Numbered from the stretch's first letter, positions 7,794 through 16,498 are shown. The stretch: DNA of 64,000 nt from an uncultured Lachnoclostridium sp. (GCA_905212635.1 CAJMFH010000008.1:19636-83635), one strand, 5' to 3'. Program-made: numbers and translations. The notes: generated from the sequence alone by a model not told the origin.

Positions 7794-9551
7794 ATGAGTT
7801 ATACCGAAGGAAAGAAGTTTGATTTGGTCGGAATCGCGGATCAATATATTGAAACAGGATTTGGAGAAGATGGAATTTTGAATTCCATAAAATTTAAAAA
7901 CGATGAGAATTTTAACTTTTCATATGATGTGATTGATGTCATGGCAAAAAAATGTCCGGATAAACTGGCGATGCTTCACGTGTCAAAAGATGGAAGAGAA
8001 CGTTATTTTACCTTCCGTGATATCGCAAAGTTTACCAATATGACGGCAAACTATTTCAGTTATCTCGGAATTAAGCGTGGAGACAAGGTAATGCTCGTTT
8101 TGAAACGTCATTTCCAGTTTTGGTTTTCCATCCTTGCGCTTCATAAGATTGGAGCGATCGCCATTCCGGCGACAAACCTGCTTACCCGCAAAGACTTTGA
8201 ATATCGTTTCAAAGCTGGTGAAGTGGATGCCGTTGTATGTACGGCAGACGGCGACGTTTCCCGTGAAGTCGATAAGGCGTCCCGCGGAAATACAACATTG
8301 AAACTGAAGATCATGGTTGGTGGCGCGCGCGAGTCGTGGCACTGCTTTAACAAAGACATTCAGTTCTTCTCAGCCAACTTTACAAAACCAAAAGATGTGC
8401 CGGGCGGAGACGATCCGATGCTGATGTTCTTTACTTCAGGTACGACATCATATCCAAAGATTACAACACACAATTATAAATACCCATTGGGGCATTATAT
8501 TACTGCTAAATATTGGCACCAGGTAGACCCGGACGGGATTCATTTTGCCATTTCCGATACCGGCTGGGGAAAAGCTCTGTGGGGAAAACTGTATGGACAG
8601 TGGATCTGCGAAGCACCTATTTTTACCTATGATTTTGATGATTTTGATGCGAAAAAGATTTTGCAGATGATTGAGAAATATAAAATTACAACTTTCTGTG
8701 CACCGCCGACGGCGTATCGCGTTATGGTTCATTTGCAGCTGGAAAAATACGACCTTTCTTCCCTGCAAAATGTAACGACGGCAGGCGAGGCATTGAACCC
8801 GAAAATCTATGAGAAATTCAAAGAAAAGACCGGATTTGATATTATGGAAGGTTTCGGACAGACCGAGACGACGATGCTGATCGGGAATATCAAAGGTATG
8901 ACGCCGCGTCCGGGTTCGATGGGTAAACCAAGTCCATTGTACGAAGTTGCTGTAATGCTTTCCGACGGAAGTATCGCTAAGACCGGCGAAGAAGGAGAAA
9001 TTGTAGTTAAGGTTGCCGATGGTGTGCCAAATGGCCTGTTTACCGGATACTACAATGACAAGGAAAAGACGGATTCCGTATGGTATGACGGCTATTATCA
9101 CACCGGTGATACTGCGTGCATGGACAGCGACGGATATCTGTGGTATGTCGGACGTGTTGACGACGTGATCAAATCTTCCGGTTACCGCATCGGGCCATTT
9201 GAGATTGAAAATGAGATCATGAAACTGCCATATGTGCTGGAATGTGCTGTAACTTCCGTGCCGGATAAACTTCGTGGTCAGGCAATCAAGGCGACGATCG
9301 TACTTGCTGACGGCAGCGAAGGCGACGAGCATATGAAAAATGATATTGTAAAATATCTGAAGAAAAATGTTGCTTCTTATAAGTGGCCTAAGATCGTGGA
9401 TTTTGCAAAAGAATTGCCAAAGACAATAAGTGGAAAGGTCCGCCGTGCCGAAATTAAGGCACATGACTGGTCCGAAGAAGAGGGCGAAAAGTCAGATGCA
9501 AACGAGATCCCTGAGGTGGAAAATACAGCCGAAGAGAAAAAAGAAGACTGA
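7794..9551 (+). CDS. AMP-dependent acyl-CoA synthetase (acetyl/medium-chain type)
   Basis: Adenylate-forming enzyme of 585 aa activating a carboxylic acid with ATP and CoA. Motif FFTSGTTSYPKITTH is the phosphate-binding loop (about residues 210-224). GFGQTETTML is the adenylate motif, YHTGDTACMD and the hinge GRVDDVIKSSGYRIGP follow, and the catalytic lysine is in KTISGKVRR. GGAG 7 bases before ATG 7794 fixes the start; the frame stays open to 7245 but that part is antisense to the minus-strand gene. The C-terminal tail is acidic. An overlapping or neighbouring substrate clue is absent, apart from ilvE downstream under its own promoter. Confidence 0.9.
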   Translation: MSYTEGKKFDLVGIADQYIETGFGEDGILNSIKFKNDENFNFSYDVIDVMAKKCPDKLAMLHVSKDGRERYFTFRDIAKFTNMTANYFSYLGIKRGDKVMLVLKRHFQFWFSILALHKIGAIAIPATNLLTRKDFEYRFKAGEVDAVVCTADGDVSREVDKASRGNTTLKLKIMVGGARESWHCFNKDIQFFSANFTKPKDVPGGDDPMLMFFTSGTTSYPKITTHNYKYPLGHYITAKYWHQVDPDGIHFAISDTGWGKALWGKLYGQWICEAPIFTYDFDDFDAKKILQMIEKYKITTFCAPPTAYRVMVHLQLEKYDLSSLQNVTTAGEALNPKIYEKFKEKTGFDIMEGFGQTETTMLIGNIKGMTPRPGSMGKPSPLYEVAVMLSDGSIAKTGEEGEIVVKVADGVPNGLFTGYYNDKEKTDSVWYDGYYHTGDTACMDSDGYLWYVGRVDDVIKSSGYRIGPFEIENEIMKLPYVLECAVTSVPDKLRGQAIKATIVLADGSEGDEHMKNDIVKYLKKNVASYKWPKIVDFAKELPKTISGKVRRAEIKAHDWSEEEGEKSDANEIPEVENTAEEKKED

Positions 9552-9557
9552 TACTAC

Positions 9558-9586
9558 TTGACAGTTCCCTGCCATAAGAGTAAACT
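9558..9586 (+). promoter_or_regulatory. Promoter of ilvE
   Basis: TTGACA (9558-9563), 17-base spacer, TAAACT (9581-9586). Confidence 0.65.
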
Positions 9587-9625
9587 AAAAGATACAAAAT
9601 ATACGTCAAAGGAAGATGGTTAACT

Positions 9626-10651
9626 ATGGAAAAAAAGAACATTGATTGGTCCAGTCTAGGATTTGGATACCATGACACAGACAAACGTTTTGTGGCTAAT
9701 TACAAAGATGGTGCCTGGGACGAGGGTGCTTTGATCGATGACCCTATGATTACAATGAGTGAGTGTGCAGGTGTGCTTCAGTATGCACAGACTTGTTTCG
9801 AGGGATTAAAAGCTTATACAGCAGAAGATGGACATATTGTCTGCTTTCGCCCTGACTTAAATGCAGAGCGTATGGCAAATACGGCAAGACGTCTTGAGAT
9901 GCCGGCATTTCCGGAAGATAAATTTGTAGATGCAGTAGTACAGACCGTTTTGGCAAATGAAGCTTACGTGCCACCTTATGGCTCCGGTGCTTCCTTGTAC
10001 ATCCGTCCATATATGTTTGGTATCGCACCGGTTATCGGAGTTGCTCCTTCCACAGAGTATCAGTTCCGTGTATTTACGACACCGGTTGGTCCTTATTTCA
10101 AGGGCGGCGCAAAACCGATCGTAATCCGTGTCAGTGATTTTGACCGTGCAGCACCAAATGGTACAGGACATGTTAAGGCTGGTCTGAACTATGCGATGAG
10201 TCTTCATGCGATTGTAGATGCACATAATCAGGGATTTGCTGAAAATATGTATCTGGATCCTAAGACAAGAACAAAAGTAGAAGAGACCGGTGGAGCAAAC
10301 TTCATCTTTGTTACCAAAGATGGTAAAGTGGTTACACCAAAGAGCAGCAGTATTCTTCCTTCTATCACAAGACGTTCTCTCGTAACGATTGCAAGAGATA
10401 TCCTCGGTCTTGAAGTAGAAGAAAGAGAAGTATACTTTGACGAAGTAAAAGATTTTGCAGAGTGTGGACTTTGTGGAACAGCAGCTGTTATTTCTCCGGT
10501 TGGAAAGATTAATGATCATGGCAAAGAGATCTGCTTCCCAAGCGGCATGGAGAAAATGGGTGAAGTTACACAGAAATTGTATGATACACTTACCGGCATC
10601 CAGATGGGTCATATCGAAGGACCGGAAGGCTGGGTTAAAGTTATCAAATAA
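9626..10651 (+). CDS. ilvE: Branched-chain amino acid aminotransferase
   Basis: PLP fold-type IV aminotransferase of 341 aa that interconverts Val, Leu and Ile with their 2-oxo acids using glutamate/2-oxoglutarate. The PLP lysine lies in NGTGHVKAGLNYA (about residues 175-187), and EETGGANFIFV plus LCGTAAVISPVG are the class signature. The length fits the large BCAT2-like type. It has its own promoter and ends in an intrinsic terminator, so it is monocistronic. Confidence 0.95.
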   Translation: MEKKNIDWSSLGFGYHDTDKRFVANYKDGAWDEGALIDDPMITMSECAGVLQYAQTCFEGLKAYTAEDGHIVCFRPDLNAERMANTARRLEMPAFPEDKFVDAVVQTVLANEAYVPPYGSGASLYIRPYMFGIAPVIGVAPSTEYQFRVFTTPVGPYFKGGAKPIVIRVSDFDRAAPNGTGHVKAGLNYAMSLHAIVDAHNQGFAENMYLDPKTRTKVEETGGANFIFVTKDGKVVTPKSSSILPSITRRSLVTIARDILGLEVEEREVYFDEVKDFAECGLCGTAAVISPVGKINDHGKEICFPSGMEKMGEVTQKLYDTLTGIQMGHIEGPEGWVKVIK

Positions 10652-10673
10652 ATAACGTAACATTGTGAAACCA

Positions 10674-10711
10674 GACCACATATTTTTTCACGGAAAGATA
10701 TGTGGTCTTTG
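10674..10711 (+). terminator. Intrinsic terminator after ilvE
   Basis: GACCACA (10674-10680) pairs with TGTGGTC (10701-10707), followed by TTTGTT. Confidence 0.75.
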
Positions 10712-10736
10712 TTAATTATTGGAAATGGAGGATAAA

Positions 10737-11213
10737 ATGGAAACGATTGCTAGTTTTACCGTAGATCATTTGAAACTTCTTCCGGGAGTCTATGTTTCCC
10801 GCAAAGACTGTACCGGAACGGACATTGTGACAACCTTTGATATCCGCATGACACGCCCGAACTTTGAGCCGGTTATGAATACTGCCGAGATTCACGCGAT
10901 AGAGCATCTGGGGGCAACATTTTTAAGAAACCACGATACGATGGGTGAAAAAGTCGTGTATTTTGGACCAATGGGCTGCCGAACCGGCTTTTATCTCATT
11001 CTTGCCGGAGATTATGAATCTGCGGATATTGTGCCTTTGCTCAAAGAAATGTTTACATTTATCAGTGAGTACGAAGGTGAGATTCCGGGAGCAGCACCGG
11101 AAGCCTGCGGCAATTATCTGGATCTGAACCTGCCGATGGCAAAATATGCAGCCAAGCGGTATCTTACTGAAGTACTGGAAAATATTACCAGTGAATGGCT
11201 GTGTTATCAATAG
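10737..11213 (+). CDS. luxS: S-ribosylhomocysteine lyase
   Basis: Metal-dependent enzyme of 158 aa cleaving S-ribosylhomocysteine to homocysteine and DPD, the autoinducer-2 precursor. The metal motif HxxEH appears as HAIEHLGATFLRN (about residues 52-64), and the third ligand cysteine lies in EACGNYLDLNL near residue 124. GGAGG 6 bases before ATG 10737 decides the start over the in-frame TTG at 10719. It sits alone after the ilvE terminator. No S-box riboswitch is visible in the short leader. Confidence 0.95.
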   Translation: METIASFTVDHLKLLPGVYVSRKDCTGTDIVTTFDIRMTRPNFEPVMNTAEIHAIEHLGATFLRNHDTMGEKVVYFGPMGCRTGFYLILAGDYESADIVPLLKEMFTFISEYEGEIPGAAPEACGNYLDLNLPMAKYAAKRYLTEVLENITSEWLCYQ

Positions 11214-11262
11214 GCATTCTTTTTGAAAAACGCGCATATGCTAGAAGAAAAGGAATGCGGAA

Positions 11263-11838
11263 GTGGGACAGATGTTGCAATGGGAAGGAAGAATTGTGGA
11301 CAATACCAATGTGCAGCTTTTGAAGGCGGCACTGCCTTATCTCGATCAGCCGGTCGGAAACCGGATCGATCTTGAAGGGCTTCTTCGGAGCATCCGCGGC
11401 TTCTGCCGGAAAAATGAACGGCAGCTCATCGACCTTTTATTGCAGATTTTTATGTTCCGGCATGTCCGTGAGATGATGACGATGATGCAGGAAATGAAGC
11501 AGGATGCAGAACAGTCGGATTCCGGCAGGGGAAATATGGAAGGCATGATGGAATTTTTGAAAAGCCAGATACCTCCCGAACAACAGGACATGGTTGACAT
11601 GATGTCTGTCTTTCTAACCGCAATGAGCGAGGAAAATAATGGGCAATCTGGAAGAGATGTATGCGAAGATGAACCCGGCAAAAGCGAAGATTTTGAAACA
11701 GCTCGAAGCACAGACGAAGGGAGTCGAGATGAAAGCAGCGGCGCCGTTTGTGATGCAGGCGATGAGGGAACTTCGCAGCCAGAATCTGTCATTTACGCCG
11801 GAAGAGACGGAGGCGATGATGGAGATTCTTACTCGTGA
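11263..11838 (+). CDS. Hypothetical protein with helical N-terminal domain; tail overlaps the next gene
   Basis: Not recognised. It opens at GTG 11263 (alternative ATG 11272) and is 191 aa. Residues 1 to about 125 look like a genuine helical protein with methionine-rich stretches (MFRHVREMMTMMQEM). From about residue 127 the sequence turns into an acidic, Gly/Ser/Asp-rich tail that is entirely out of frame over the following gene. A TAA at 11637-11639, overlapping the next ATG, would be the natural stop in another frame, so a one-base change near the end is possible. The function is unknown. Confidence 0.55.
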   Translation: MGQMLQWEGRIVDNTNVQLLKAALPYLDQPVGNRIDLEGLLRSIRGFCRKNERQLIDLLLQIFMFRHVREMMTMMQEMKQDAEQSDSGRGNMEGMMEFLKSQIPPEQQDMVDMMSVFLTAMSEENNGQSGRDVCEDEPGKSEDFETARSTDEGSRDESSGAVCDAGDEGTSQPESVIYAGRDGGDDGDSYS

Positions 11839-11908
11839 TATGAATGCTTCGGAAAAACAGCGTGTGGAAAAAATGAAACAGATTGTACGAACGAAAGGAA
11901 ACAAATAA
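11639..11908 (+). CDS. Small helical protein of unknown function
   Basis: Protein of 89 aa, lysine/glutamate rich and predicted helical, with no membrane segment. GCGAGG lies 6 bases upstream of ATG 11639, giving good support. It overlaps the preceding frame by 200 bases and ends two bases before the cyclophilin ATG (11910), so all three are likely one operon. No family was recognised. Its codon use and amino acid composition look more natural than the overlapping frame. Confidence 0.65.
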   Translation: MGNLEEMYAKMNPAKAKILKQLEAQTKGVEMKAAAPFVMQAMRELRSQNLSFTPEETEAMMEILTRDMNASEKQRVEKMKQIVRTKGNK

Positions 11909-11909
11909 A

Positions 11910-12569
11910 ATGAAAAAAATGATAAGAAACCTGATAACCGCCGTAGTAGCGACGACACTTTGCCTTACCGGATGTGGCTCCGCAGGAACGGCAGACAAAA
12001 ATACGGATTCTGCCAAATCTACAGAGAAATCAGCGCAGACAGCCAGTGGCGGCGCCATCAAAGGGAATTTGAGCGGTAAGCATCACGCCAAGATCACAGT
12101 TAAAGATTATGGAACGATCGAAGTGGAACTGGATGCGGATCAGGCACCAATCACAGTGACAAATTTTGCCAAACTGGTTCAGGAAGGATTTTATGACGGC
12201 TTGACGTTTCACCGCATCATCTCCGGCTTTATGATTCAGGGCGGCGACCCGGAAGGCACCGGAATGGGCGGCTCCGATGAGACAATCAAAGGCGAGTTCT
12301 CTTCTAATGGAGTAGAAAACTCGATCAAACATACCCGCGGCACAATCTCAATGGCGCGCTCGCAGGATCCGGACAGCGCAAGCTCCCAGTTCTTCATTAT
12401 GCACCAGGACGCAGACCATCTCGATGGAGAATACGCTGGCTTCGGTCATGTCACTTCCGGCATGGAGGTCGTGGATCAGATTTGTGAAAAGACACCGGTT
12501 ACCGACAGCAACGGAACGGTAGAAAAAGCAAACCAGCCAGTCATCGAAAAGATTGAGTGGGTGGATTAG
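11910..12569 (+). CDS. Cyclophilin-type peptidyl-prolyl isomerase lipoprotein
   Basis: Extracytoplasmic prolyl isomerase of 219 aa that should assist folding of exported proteins. The lipoprotein signal peptide has the lipobox LCLTGCGS (cysteine near residue 21), followed by a Ser/Thr/Lys linker. The cyclophilin core contains GFYDGLTFHRIISGFMIQGGD (its catalytic FHR is visible) and SSQFFIMHQD. ATG 11910 is used because AAAGGA precedes it and it opens the signal peptide. It is followed by a hairpin terminator. Confidence 0.93.
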   Translation: MKKMIRNLITAVVATTLCLTGCGSAGTADKNTDSAKSTEKSAQTASGGAIKGNLSGKHHAKITVKDYGTIEVELDADQAPITVTNFAKLVQEGFYDGLTFHRIISGFMIQGGDPEGTGMGGSDETIKGEFSSNGVENSIKHTRGTISMARSQDPDSASSQFFIMHQDADHLDGEYAGFGHVTSGMEVVDQICEKTPVTDSNGTVEKANQPVIEKIEWVD

Positions 12570-12591
12570 GGAAAATAGTAAGGAAGCAGGG

Positions 12592-12638
12592 CCCCGTCGG
12601 GAATCGCATGGAATGTGATTTTTGACGGGGTTCTTTTG
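12592..12638 (+). terminator. Probable intrinsic terminator after the cyclophilin gene
   Basis: CCCCGTC (12592-12598) pairs with GACGGGG (12624-12630), followed by TTCTTTTG. The loop is long and the T-tract interrupted. Confidence 0.55.
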
Positions 12639-12670
12639 CGGCATGCCCATGGGAAAGGTGGCGGCTCATG

Positions 12671-12710
12671 CTGACGGGAGGGAAAAGCAAGTAGGGCTGC
12701 CTTCCGTCAG
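12671..12710. other. Hairpin in the gene-free stretch
   Basis: CTGACGG (12671-12677) pairs with CCGTCAG (12704-12710), and the stem can extend. No T-tract follows and no gene is near, so the role is unknown. I see nothing else supportable in 12640-12779. Confidence 0.35.
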
Positions 12711-12779
12711 TCCAAAAGGAAAAGGGCAATCCAGTGAGATTAGTTGGTCTTAAAGCTGGCAAGAAGCTATGTGTGACAT

Positions 12780-13035
12780 GAACTTTTGGTTTAGAACAAA
12801 GAAAATGGGCACAGGGTCAAGAAAATAAGTAGGTGATTTTGGTTTGTGAGAAAAAAGGAAGAATTGAACCAAAGAAGATAGGCGCGATTTTGGTATTATA
12901 GAAGAAAAGAGTTATAAAGTCAAAGAAATTAGAGGCTGATTCTGGTTTGTGAGAAAAAAGAAAGAATTGGACCAAAGAAGCAGGTCTAGGAGTGTGGTCT
13001 AAAATGAAGAAAATGTATGGATGAGTCAAAAGGGG
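12780..13035. repeat. Degenerate tandem repeat, about five units of 51-53 nt
   Basis: The units align on a GATTTTGGT-like core whose GG falls at 12788, 12841, 12892, 12944 and 12996. Units 2 and 4 are closest: GGTTTGTGAGAAAAAAG then GAATTG-ACCAAAGAA in both. Nothing suggests coding on the plus strand; the minus strand is open but gives only phenylalanine-rich low-complexity peptide. Confidence 0.6.
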
Positions 13036-13138
13036 TAACCAAAATCAGAATATTTCCCGAAACAGGCTGCCCCAAAAGCAAGCAGGACCGTCTCTGACAG
13101 CCGCCCAAAAGCAAAACAGAAAAATTTTTTAAAAATTA

Positions 13139-13180
13139 TTAGCACTCACTCTTGACGAGTGCTAATAAAAGTGGTATAAC
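13139..13180 (+). promoter_or_regulatory. CIRCE operator and promoter of clpB (HrcA site)
   Basis: A perfect CIRCE, TTAGCACTC-N9-GAGTGCTAA, spans 13139-13165. It overlaps the promoter TTGACG (13152-13157), 17-base spacer, TATAAC (13175-13180). HrcA binding here would block transcription until heat stress. Confidence 0.93.
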
Positions 13181-13275
13181 ATAATTGTAGCGATGATGGA
13201 GAGACTATAAAAAGTCCTACATTGTCCAATAACGCTTGCAGGCATCGTGCAGGAGATGCAGAATGGAGGCAGAGT

Positions 13276-15837
13276 ATGAATATTTCAAAATTTACACAGA
13301 AATCTGTAGAGATTTTAAACAACCTGGAAAAAATCGCATATGATTTTGGTGCACAGGAGATTGCACAGGAACACTTACTTTATGGGATGTTGACGGTAGA
13401 AGATAGTCTGATCAAAAAACTGATTGAGAAGATGGAGATAGACAGCGATGTATTTTTGGCGCAGGTCGAGGGCGCTGTCCGCAAACGTCCGCAGGTTCAG
13501 GGAGGACAGGTGTATATCGGACAAGATTTGAATAAAGTATTGGTGTATGCCGAAAATGAGGCGAAAGCACTGGGAGACGAGTATGTCTCCGTCGAGCATT
13601 TGTTTTTGAGTCTGCTTCGGAAACCATCGAAGGAGATTAAGCAGCTGTTTCACGATTTTCAGATTGACCGCGAAAGATTTTTGCAGGCTCTTTCGAAAGT
13701 CCGGGGAAATCAAAAAGTGACAACGGACAATCCGGAAGCCGTGTACGACAGCTTAAATAAATATGGATACGACCTCGTACAGAGGGCGCGTGAGAAAAAA
13801 CTGGATCCTGTAATTGGCAGGGACTCGGAAATTCGTAACATGATTCAGATCTTATCGCGTAAGACCAAAAATAACCCGGTTCTTATCGGTGAGCCTGGTG
13901 TAGGTAAGACGGCAGCCGTAGAAGGACTGGCACAGCGTATTGTGCGTGGCGATGTGCCGGATGGCTTGAAAGATAAGATTATATTTGCGCTGGATATGGG
14001 GGCATTGGTGGCAGGTGCCAAATACCGCGGTGAATTTGAGGAACGTCTGAAAGCCGTTTTGGAAGAAGTAAAAGACAGCGACGGGCAGATCATTCTTTTC
14101 GTCGATGAACTTCATACGATTGTCGGAGCCGGAAAAACCGATGGTGCAATGGACGCCGGCAATATGTTAAAGCCAATGCTTGCCCGTGGTGAACTGCATT
14201 GTATCGGTGCAACCACGCTGGATGAATATCGTATGTACATTGAGAAAGATGCCGCTCTGGAACGCCGTTTCCAGCCGGTTATGGTGGACGAACCGACGGT
14301 AGAAGACACGATCTCGATTCTTCGTGGTCTGAAAGACCGATACGAAATCTTTCATGGCGTAAAGATTACCGATGGAGCGCTTGTCAATGCGGCGGTTTTG
14401 TCAAATCGTTACATTTCCGACCGTTTCCTTCCGGATAAGGCGATCGACCTTGTCGATGAAGCGTGTGCACTCATTAAAACTGAGCTGGATTCGCTGCCGA
14501 CCGAACTGGATGACGTGCAGCGCCACATCATGCAGCTGGAGATCGAAGAAGCCGCTTTGAAAAAAGAAACGGACAATCTGAGCAAAGAGCGTCTGACCAA
14601 TTTACAGAAAGAATTGGCAGAACTTCGTGAACAATTTGCCGGCGAAAAGGCAAAATGGGACAATGAGCGAAGTGCGGTGGAAAAAGTTCACAGTCTGAAG
14701 ACCGAACTTGAAACCGTACGCAACCAGATTGAAATGGCGAAAAACAATTATGACCTTGAAAAGGCGGCGCAATTGCAGTATGGCGATCTCCCAAGAGTAC
14801 AGAAGCAATTGCAGGAAGCCGAAGAAAAGGCAAAGACTGGCGACCAGTCGATGGTTCACGAAAGCGTGACGGAGGAAGAAATTGCCAAAATTGTATCACG
14901 ATGGACAGGAATCCCGGTTGCCAAATTGACGGAATCTGAGCGAAATAAAACGCTTCATCTGGCAGATGCGCTTCACAAACGAGTAGTCGGTCAGGACGAA
15001 GGCGTAACGAAAGTGACGGAGGCAATTCTTCGTTCCAAAGCCGGGATCAAGGATCCGACAAAACCAATCGGCTCATTTCTCTTCCTTGGTCCGACAGGTG
15101 TCGGAAAGACGGAGCTTGCAAAGAGTCTTGCGGAGAATCTGTTTGACAATGAGCAGAACATCATACGTATTGATATGAGTGAATATATGGAGAAACATTC
15201 CGTATCGCGTCTGATCGGAGCGCCTCCGGGATATGTCGGTTACGAGGAAGGCGGCCAGCTGACCGAGGCAGTGCGAAGAAAACCATATTCCGTTGTATTG
15301 TTTGATGAGATTGAGAAAGCACATCCGGACGTCTTTAATATTTTCTTACAAATATTGGATGATGGACGTGTGACAGACTCGAAAGGCCGTACGGTCGATT
15401 TCAAAAATACAATTTTGATCATGACTTCGAATCTCGGAGCAGAATATTTGCTTGACGGCATTGACGAAAACGGCAATATTCTGCCGGAGGCGGAACAGAA
15501 AGTGATGGAAAAACTTCGTCTGAGTTTCAAACCGGAATTTTTGAACCGTCTCGATGAAACAATCATGTTTAAGCCGCTCACAAGAGACAATATCCGAGGA
15601 ATCATTGATCTTTTAATCGCCGATCTGAACCGTCGTCTTGTCGACCGCGAGCTTACGGTAGAGCTTACCGATGCGGCGAAAGATAAAGTGGTGGAAGATG
15701 CGTACGAACCGGCTTATGGCGCACGGCCATTGAAGCGTTATATCCAGAAGAAGGTAGAGACGCTTCTTGCCAAAAAGATTTTGTCCGACGAACTTCACGC
15801 CGGCGAGCATTTTGTTATCACCGATGAAATGCTGTAA
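13276..15837 (+). CDS. clpB: ATP-dependent chaperone ClpB
   Basis: Hsp100 disaggregase of 853 aa. It has an N-terminal Clp repeat domain, a first AAA+ domain with Walker A GEPGVGKT (about residue 205) and a coiled-coil M-domain (about residues 390-520). The second AAA+ domain has GPTGVGKT (about residue 605), and the C-terminus is of ClpB type. The M-domain separates it from ClpC and ClpA. ATG 13276 has GGAGG 8 bases upstream; the frame is open further up but has no ribosome site there. The CIRCE upstream implies HrcA repression. It threads unfolded proteins with DnaK. Confidence 0.96.
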   Translation: MNISKFTQKSVEILNNLEKIAYDFGAQEIAQEHLLYGMLTVEDSLIKKLIEKMEIDSDVFLAQVEGAVRKRPQVQGGQVYIGQDLNKVLVYAENEAKALGDEYVSVEHLFLSLLRKPSKEIKQLFHDFQIDRERFLQALSKVRGNQKVTTDNPEAVYDSLNKYGYDLVQRAREKKLDPVIGRDSEIRNMIQILSRKTKNNPVLIGEPGVGKTAAVEGLAQRIVRGDVPDGLKDKIIFALDMGALVAGAKYRGEFEERLKAVLEEVKDSDGQIILFVDELHTIVGAGKTDGAMDAGNMLKPMLARGELHCIGATTLDEYRMYIEKDAALERRFQPVMVDEPTVEDTISILRGLKDRYEIFHGVKITDGALVNAAVLSNRYISDRFLPDKAIDLVDEACALIKTELDSLPTELDDVQRHIMQLEIEEAALKKETDNLSKERLTNLQKELAELREQFAGEKAKWDNERSAVEKVHSLKTELETVRNQIEMAKNNYDLEKAAQLQYGDLPRVQKQLQEAEEKAKTGDQSMVHESVTEEEIAKIVSRWTGIPVAKLTESERNKTLHLADALHKRVVGQDEGVTKVTEAILRSKAGIKDPTKPIGSFLFLGPTGVGKTELAKSLAENLFDNEQNIIRIDMSEYMEKHSVSRLIGAPPGYVGYEEGGQLTEAVRRKPYSVVLFDEIEKAHPDVFNIFLQILDDGRVTDSKGRTVDFKNTILIMTSNLGAEYLLDGIDENGNILPEAEQKVMEKLRLSFKPEFLNRLDETIMFKPLTRDNIRGIIDLLIADLNRRLVDRELTVELTDAAKDKVVEDAYEPAYGARPLKRYIQKKVETLLAKKILSDELHAGEHFVITDEML

Positions 15838-15860
15838 ATAGAAGTAACAAATAAAATAAC

Positions 15861-15887
15861 ACCCCTTGCGAATTTTGTCATATAGTA
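15861..15887 (+). promoter_or_regulatory. Candidate mother-cell (SigE/SigK-type) promoter of cotJ
   Basis: AC (15861-15862), 16 bases, then CATATAGTA (15879-15887). This fits the SigK pattern AC-N16-CATANNNTA, and CATATAGT also resembles the SigE -10. In Bacillus cotJ is SigE dependent. Confidence 0.45.
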
Positions 15888-15919
15888 TACTAAAAAGCAA
15901 AATAGCAAGGGGATTTTTT
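15862..15919 (+). terminator. Terminator of clpB overlapping the cotJ promoter and ribosome site
   Basis: CCCCTTGC (15862-15869) pairs with GCAAGGGG (15905-15912), followed by ATTTTTTT. The 3' arm also carries the AAGGGG ribosome site of cotJA, and the loop contains a promoter-like element. Confidence 0.65.
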
Positions 15920-15920
15920 T

Positions 15921-16241
15921 ATGAATTCATATTCCAGAAATTGTAATTGCAATCAAAATCCAAGACCGCGCGGCGCAATGTCTGCAAATATGCCATCCTC
16001 CACCTGCGGATGCCGTGACCGCAAGCCGGAAATGCCGGAATCCCGCCCTTGTCCACGCCCGGAACGCCAGTCATTGGCTATCGCCTCGGTAAAATGGCAG
16101 ACGTGGAAAAATGTCATGGACGGTGGAAGCGGTCTGGCACACGGCTCGATCTTTGAAGATCTTGTCCTTCCATTTATTGGAAGCAAAGCAGCATGCGCGC
16201 ATTGTGCGCAGCCATCATATCAAGGGAGGGATCGACGATGA
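15921..16241 (+). CDS. cotJA: Spore coat-associated protein CotJA
   Basis: Small spore-coat protein of 106 aa, with a Cys/Pro/Arg-rich N-terminus and the CotJA core SLAIASVKWQTW...GLAHGSIFEDLVLPF. The ribosome site AAGGGG lies inside the terminator stem of clpB. The stop overlaps the cotJB start (ATGA). CotJA is required for CotJC assembly into the coat in Bacillus. Confidence 0.88.
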   Translation: MNSYSRNCNCNQNPRPRGAMSANMPSSTCGCRDRKPEMPESRPCPRPERQSLAIASVKWQTWKNVMDGGSGLAHGSIFEDLVLPFIGSKAACAHCAQPSYQGRDRR

Positions 16242-16495
16242 ATCAGACAGACAAAAAGAAATTGCTGCGTTATATCCAGGAAGTTGCCTTTGCCATTGAT
16301 GATGTCGTACTGTACCTGGATACGCATCCCTATGATGAGGAAGCATTGAAGTATTACAAAAAGTATAAGAAATTATACCGCGAGGCATCCGAGGAATATA
16401 CGCAATGCTACGGGCCGCTTCAAAATAGTAATGTTATCGCAGATGACCGCTGGACCTGGGTGGAAGGCCCGTGGCCATGGGAAGGAGGATGTTGA
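16238..16495 (+). CDS. cotJB: Spore coat peptide assembly protein CotJB
   Basis: CotJB of 85 aa with the family pattern LLRYIQEVAFAIDDVVLYLDTHP and a tryptophan-rich end (WVEGPWPWEGGC). ATG 16238 with GGGAGGG upstream is clear. It overlaps cotJA by four bases and is 3 bases from cotJC, so the three are translationally coupled. It acts in spore coat assembly in the mother cell. Confidence 0.9.
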   Translation: MNQTDKKKLLRYIQEVAFAIDDVVLYLDTHPYDEEALKYYKKYKKLYREASEEYTQCYGPLQNSNVIADDRWTWVEGPWPWEGGC

Positions 16496-16498
16496 TCA

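Noticed and set aside
8448..9464. Minus-strand frame of 338 codons
   Set aside because: It is antisense to the acyl-CoA synthetase, with no ribosome site or family likeness.
10708..10736. S-box riboswitch before luxS
   Set aside because: Only 26 bases separate the ilvE terminator from luxS, too short for the motif.
12817..13029. Minus-strand frame of 70 codons rich in phenylalanine
   Set aside because: It results from the A-rich 52-nt repeats; no ribosome site or promoter is visible.
13222..13275. Longer N-terminus for ClpB
   Set aside because: There is no ribosome site; ATG 13276 has GGAGG and gives the usual ClpB start.
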